DNA from: Rhododendron vialii | Taxonomy: Eukaryota; Streptophyta; Magnoliopsida; Ericales; Ericaceae | Reading direction: 5' to 3' | NCBI RefSeq assembly: GCF_030253575.1 | Contig: NC_080557.1 | Span: forward strand, 1,143,501 to 1,207,500 | DNA length: 64,000 bases | Part shown: positions 61,353 through 64,000 of the stretch, in pieces | How the letters are laid out: each line of letters opens with the position of its first letter | Position numbering within the stretch: the first letter of the stretch is position 1 | Program-made: the position numbers and the translations under genes | Notes under the pieces: model-generated | Told to the model about the DNA's origin: nothing | Databases searched by the model: none | What the model saw: the letters and a program-made list of their open reading frames with translations, nothing else

Positions 61353-62734
61353 AGAGCGGGACTAATGAGTGAATGTTAGTATTATTTTTATTGATCTACA
61401 TATCCACTTCTCATTTTTGTTTCGACCAGGGCAAAAGTACAGAGTACATGTACATGTCCAAGTATCGAACTTCTCTTCTCTTATGCCAAAGAAAATGCGT
61501 ATCCGAAAAATGTTTTTTTTTTTTGTACTTCGAAATATTAAAAAAAAGTTTTTATTTATTTATTTATATAGTAGGAACCCTTTTTTTTTCCTCTCAGTTG
61601 AAAGTGTGTTCTAGAGGATAAGAGTTTTTGTCAATCGCATGGTTACATGGTAAACTAGAACCAAAAAATTTCGATATAGGATGGCGGTCCAACCATTTAT
61701 GTACCTAAAAAATTGGTTAGAGCAAAATCTCGAATGCCCTTGACTTAAAAAAATCAAAGGATACATTTACGGGTCTTACACAAATAACATAAAAGATCTA
61801 TGGATACATTAAATTGGTTAGAGCAAAATCTTGAACACCCTTGACTTAAAAAATCTAAGGATACATTTACGGGTCTTACACAAATAACTTAAAAGATCTA
61901 TAAATACATTTACGGATCTCACGTATTTGTATATGAAGATATGAGACAAAACTATCAAGACACACGTCAGAGACACTTGGATACATGTTGGATTCTTGTA
62001 TTTATACTACTATTTTGTTTAGTTAAGACTTGTTATTTGATTTTAGTATTATGTTTTGTTTAGTCGAATTGCTGTGGATAGGAACCGTTGGAACTATTGG
62101 GACACTTTGAGGGACATTAGGAGATTAAAATATAAATTTAAAAGTTGACCCAAAGTCATAATTTCCCTCTAGAATACTTCGATAATGACCTTCGATTCGT
62201 ATGCTGATAATGTTACTGATATATTTGATTTCTTTCTAAATCCTAATTACAAAGAAATTACATCTTGAATTTTTATATGAATTTGTAAACTACATAAATT
62301 AATACATTATGGTATTACGAAAGATGATACTTTTTTGTCTATATCTGTGTCCTAATCTTATAGAAATTATCACTCCACTTCTCATGTCCGTGTCTCGTAT
62401 CTATACGAAAGAAAAAATGCTTTTGCCTGTATCTATGTCCTAATCTTTTAGAAATTCTCTCCACATCTTGTGTCCGTGTCTCATATCCATATGAAAAATA
62501 ATGCTTCTGCCTATATGTGTCCTAATCTTTTAGAAATTCTCTCTCCACGTCTCGTGTCCGTCTCATATCCATATTCGTGCTTCCAAGGAAAAAATTGTTT
62601 AGAGCGAAATCTCGAATACCCTTGACTGGAAAATAATCTACGACATATACTAGACAAACTGTTAAGTTTAGGATAGCTACTGAGAGCAAACAGAATGGCA
62701 GCAAGAGCACAAAGGTAGGGAACAAAATGGTTGC
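61353..62734. other. Non-coding spacer
   Basis: AT-rich, no gene. There are two imperfect copies of a block around GGTTAGAGCAAAATC and TTTACGGGTCTTACACAAAT (about 61716-61800 and 61811-61890). Several copies of a phrase with CTAATCTTTTAGAAATTCTC and GTCCGTGTCTC lie at 62350-62570. This is probably a decayed repeat. Confidence 0.5.
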
Positions 62735-62928
62735 TCCTAACCCCAAGGGTTGACTAAGTGATCTATGCCTGAAATTTAAGAGTTTGCTCTCTCATAATGT
62801 CTCTTCCTACCAATATTTCTTGGGGCCACCTCACCCTACGAGCAAGCGCGTTAAAGGGCTGTGAGAGGGGCTGTCCATGTGCGCAAACTGGCACGGGACA
62901 CCCCATATTACCCCGGAAAAAAAAAAGT
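62735..62928 (+). mobile_element. Probable SINE
   Basis: The head CCCCAAGGGTTGACTAAGTG resembles the head of the SINE at 2557. The tail ends GGGACACCCCATATTACCCC plus an A-tract. Target duplications not resolved. Confidence 0.55.
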
Positions 62929-63248
62929 TGTTGAAGCTATGGAACTTTTACAAAGAGATACGTGAGGCATGCCATGGTATTCTGTGGACAAAAGAACAAG
63001 AAACAAATCAATTAACAACCCAAATTCAATGTGGAAGAAACTTGGATCAACTAATCCTGTAAATTTTCAACTTTTGATTTTCAGATTTGATCTGTAAAAT
63101 GTAGAAACTAGTATTTTTCTGTACAAAGGTTATCTCTAGGCTACTACTTCCTGTGCCCATTCAACAGATACCTAAGCTGTACCTACCCCTTATGAGCAAT
63201 TCTCAGATGGAACTTTCAAAGGAGACCTGAGATAGAGCAGACTTATTA

Positions 63249-63530
63249 TTAAGCTGTCCAGATGCTGCGCGTTGCTAGACCTTGAAGCATCTTGATTACT
63301 TCGGAAGTGTCCTCGAGATAGTATTTTGCCATGCTCGGTTTCTGACCGACAGTGCACGCGAAAACTTCTGCTGTGGCGGGCAACGAGGGGTTGGAAACAG
63401 ATCTCGCAATCGTCTCAAACATGTCCTCGTCCGATCGGTCATCGCCTACGCATAAAACGAAATCCGGCAACTTTCCTCTTGCCCGCATGGTTTCTATGAG
63501 ACTTTCCACCACTACTCCTTTGCTTACACC
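63249..63530 (-). CDS. Class II trehalose-6-phosphate synthase-like, last exon (partial gene)
   Basis: On the minus strand the exon starts after a GGATTGCAG acceptor at GVSKGVVVESL and ends at the stop 63251-63249, giving 93 aa. VGDDRSDEDMFETI is the conserved acidic motif of the C-terminal HAD phosphatase-like domain, and EVFACTVGQKPSMAKYYLEDT is typical of class II (TPS5-TPS11) proteins. These have TPS-like and TPP-like domains, mostly lack clear TPS activity, and are linked to sugar signalling. The acceptor at this position matches the usual last intron of the class. Upstream exons are not in 63531-64000 and should lie past the right edge. The TPS11/SCY1 neighbourhood in Arabidopsis suggests TPS11, but this exon alone cannot prove it. 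Confidence 0.85.
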   Translation of the reverse strand, partial: GVSKGVVVESLIETMRARGKLPDFVLCVGDDRSDEDMFETIARSVSNPSLPATAEVFACTVGQKPSMAKYYLEDTSEVIKMLQGLATRSIWTA

Positions 63531-64000
63531 CTGCAATCCACCAAATAGATCTCTCAGCGACTATAGATCAATAAAAGCCACACCAACAGATACCATTGTC
63601 ATATGACCTCTAGAAACACACTACAACCATTTAGCAAGAAACTATTAACCAAACAATACCTTGTCGAATTCCTTGTTAATTAGCTCGGGCGCACGATTGT
63701 GTTTGATTCTCAGAGTCATCTAATTACCATTTCAAAGACTGTAATATAGGGAACATTCCTAATTCTTGAAAAAAAATTCCTTCTACTTCGGAAAAAATGG
63801 TGTTTTTGAGATCTATTCGTGCATACTTGATACTTGGGGACTTTAATGGTGTTTTTGAGATCTATTCGTGCATACTTGATACTTAGGGACTTTCATTCAT
63901 CCTTTCGTGCTAAACTGAATTACAAACGTGCTTGCCAGGTGAACATCTAACCTTAACAAGCGAGACACATATGACATATCCTCACAAAGGGGACCACTTT
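63531..64000 (-). other. Last intron (partial) of the TPS-like gene
   Basis: No sequence resembling the preceding TPS exon was found, so this is assigned as intron. A 60-bp tandem duplicate (TGGTGTTTTTGAGATCTATT then CGTGCATACTTGATACTT) lies at about 63799-63893. Confidence 0.5.

Noticed and set aside
63640..63725. Short minus-strand stretch ending in a GT donor-like site, considered as the preceding TPS exon
   Set aside because: Its translation does not resemble the TPS sequence expected before GVSKG, so it is treated as intron.

Overview
This is a nuclear window from a dicot plant. It is AT-rich, with small exons, GT-AG introns, dense short transposon remnants, and proteins that look like typical eudicot members of their families. 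I could not fix the species. I found four complete multi-exon genes and the last exon of a fifth. No prokaryotic feature, CRISPR array, rRNA or tRNA gene was seen.

Layout. (1) 2180-6971, + strand: an intact nine-exon BNR/Asp-box (sialidase-fold) gene of about 417 aa. (2) 22970-26699, + strand: a three-exon SMAX1/SMXL2-clade gene of about 1000 aa, a repressor in karrikin/KAI2 signalling. (3) 38843-45766, + strand: an eight-exon chloroplast SecY (SCY1 type, about 552 aa). (4) 46966-53540, - strand: a seven-exon group III cyclic-nucleotide-gated channel, best matched by CNGC17 (about 720 aa), tail-to-tail with SCY1. (5) 63249-63530, - strand: the final exon of a class II trehalose-6-phosphate synthase-like gene whose other exons lie beyond the right edge.

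The spacers (about 7.0-22.9, 26.7-38.8 and 53.6-63.2 kb) hold no gene I can support. They hold many short elements: Stowaway-type MITEs with TA target duplications, hAT-type elements with 8-bp duplications, a PIF/Harbinger-type element with TAA duplications, palindromic MITEs, SINEs with A-tails and target duplications, a possible LTR fragment carrying paired TATCGATAC motifs, one CACTA terminus, and a fold-back minisatellite near 56.5-57.0 kb. A segment of about 990 bp from CNGC17 intron 2 is present again, nearly identical and in the same orientation, at 58.4-59.4 kb. The left edge resembles the 3' flank of the BNR gene, which suggests a tandem paralogue just outside the window.

The genes do not form one pathway. 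From memory, though, SMXL2 and CNGC17 are neighbours in Arabidopsis (At4g30350/At4g30360) and so are TPS11 and SCY1 (At2g18700/At2g18710). The window therefore looks like the unfractionated ancestral order of a block now split between two Arabidopsis chromosomes. I did not find a convincing new biological system. The most unusual items are the fold-back minisatellite, the recent intron duplication and the paired TATCGATAC motifs.
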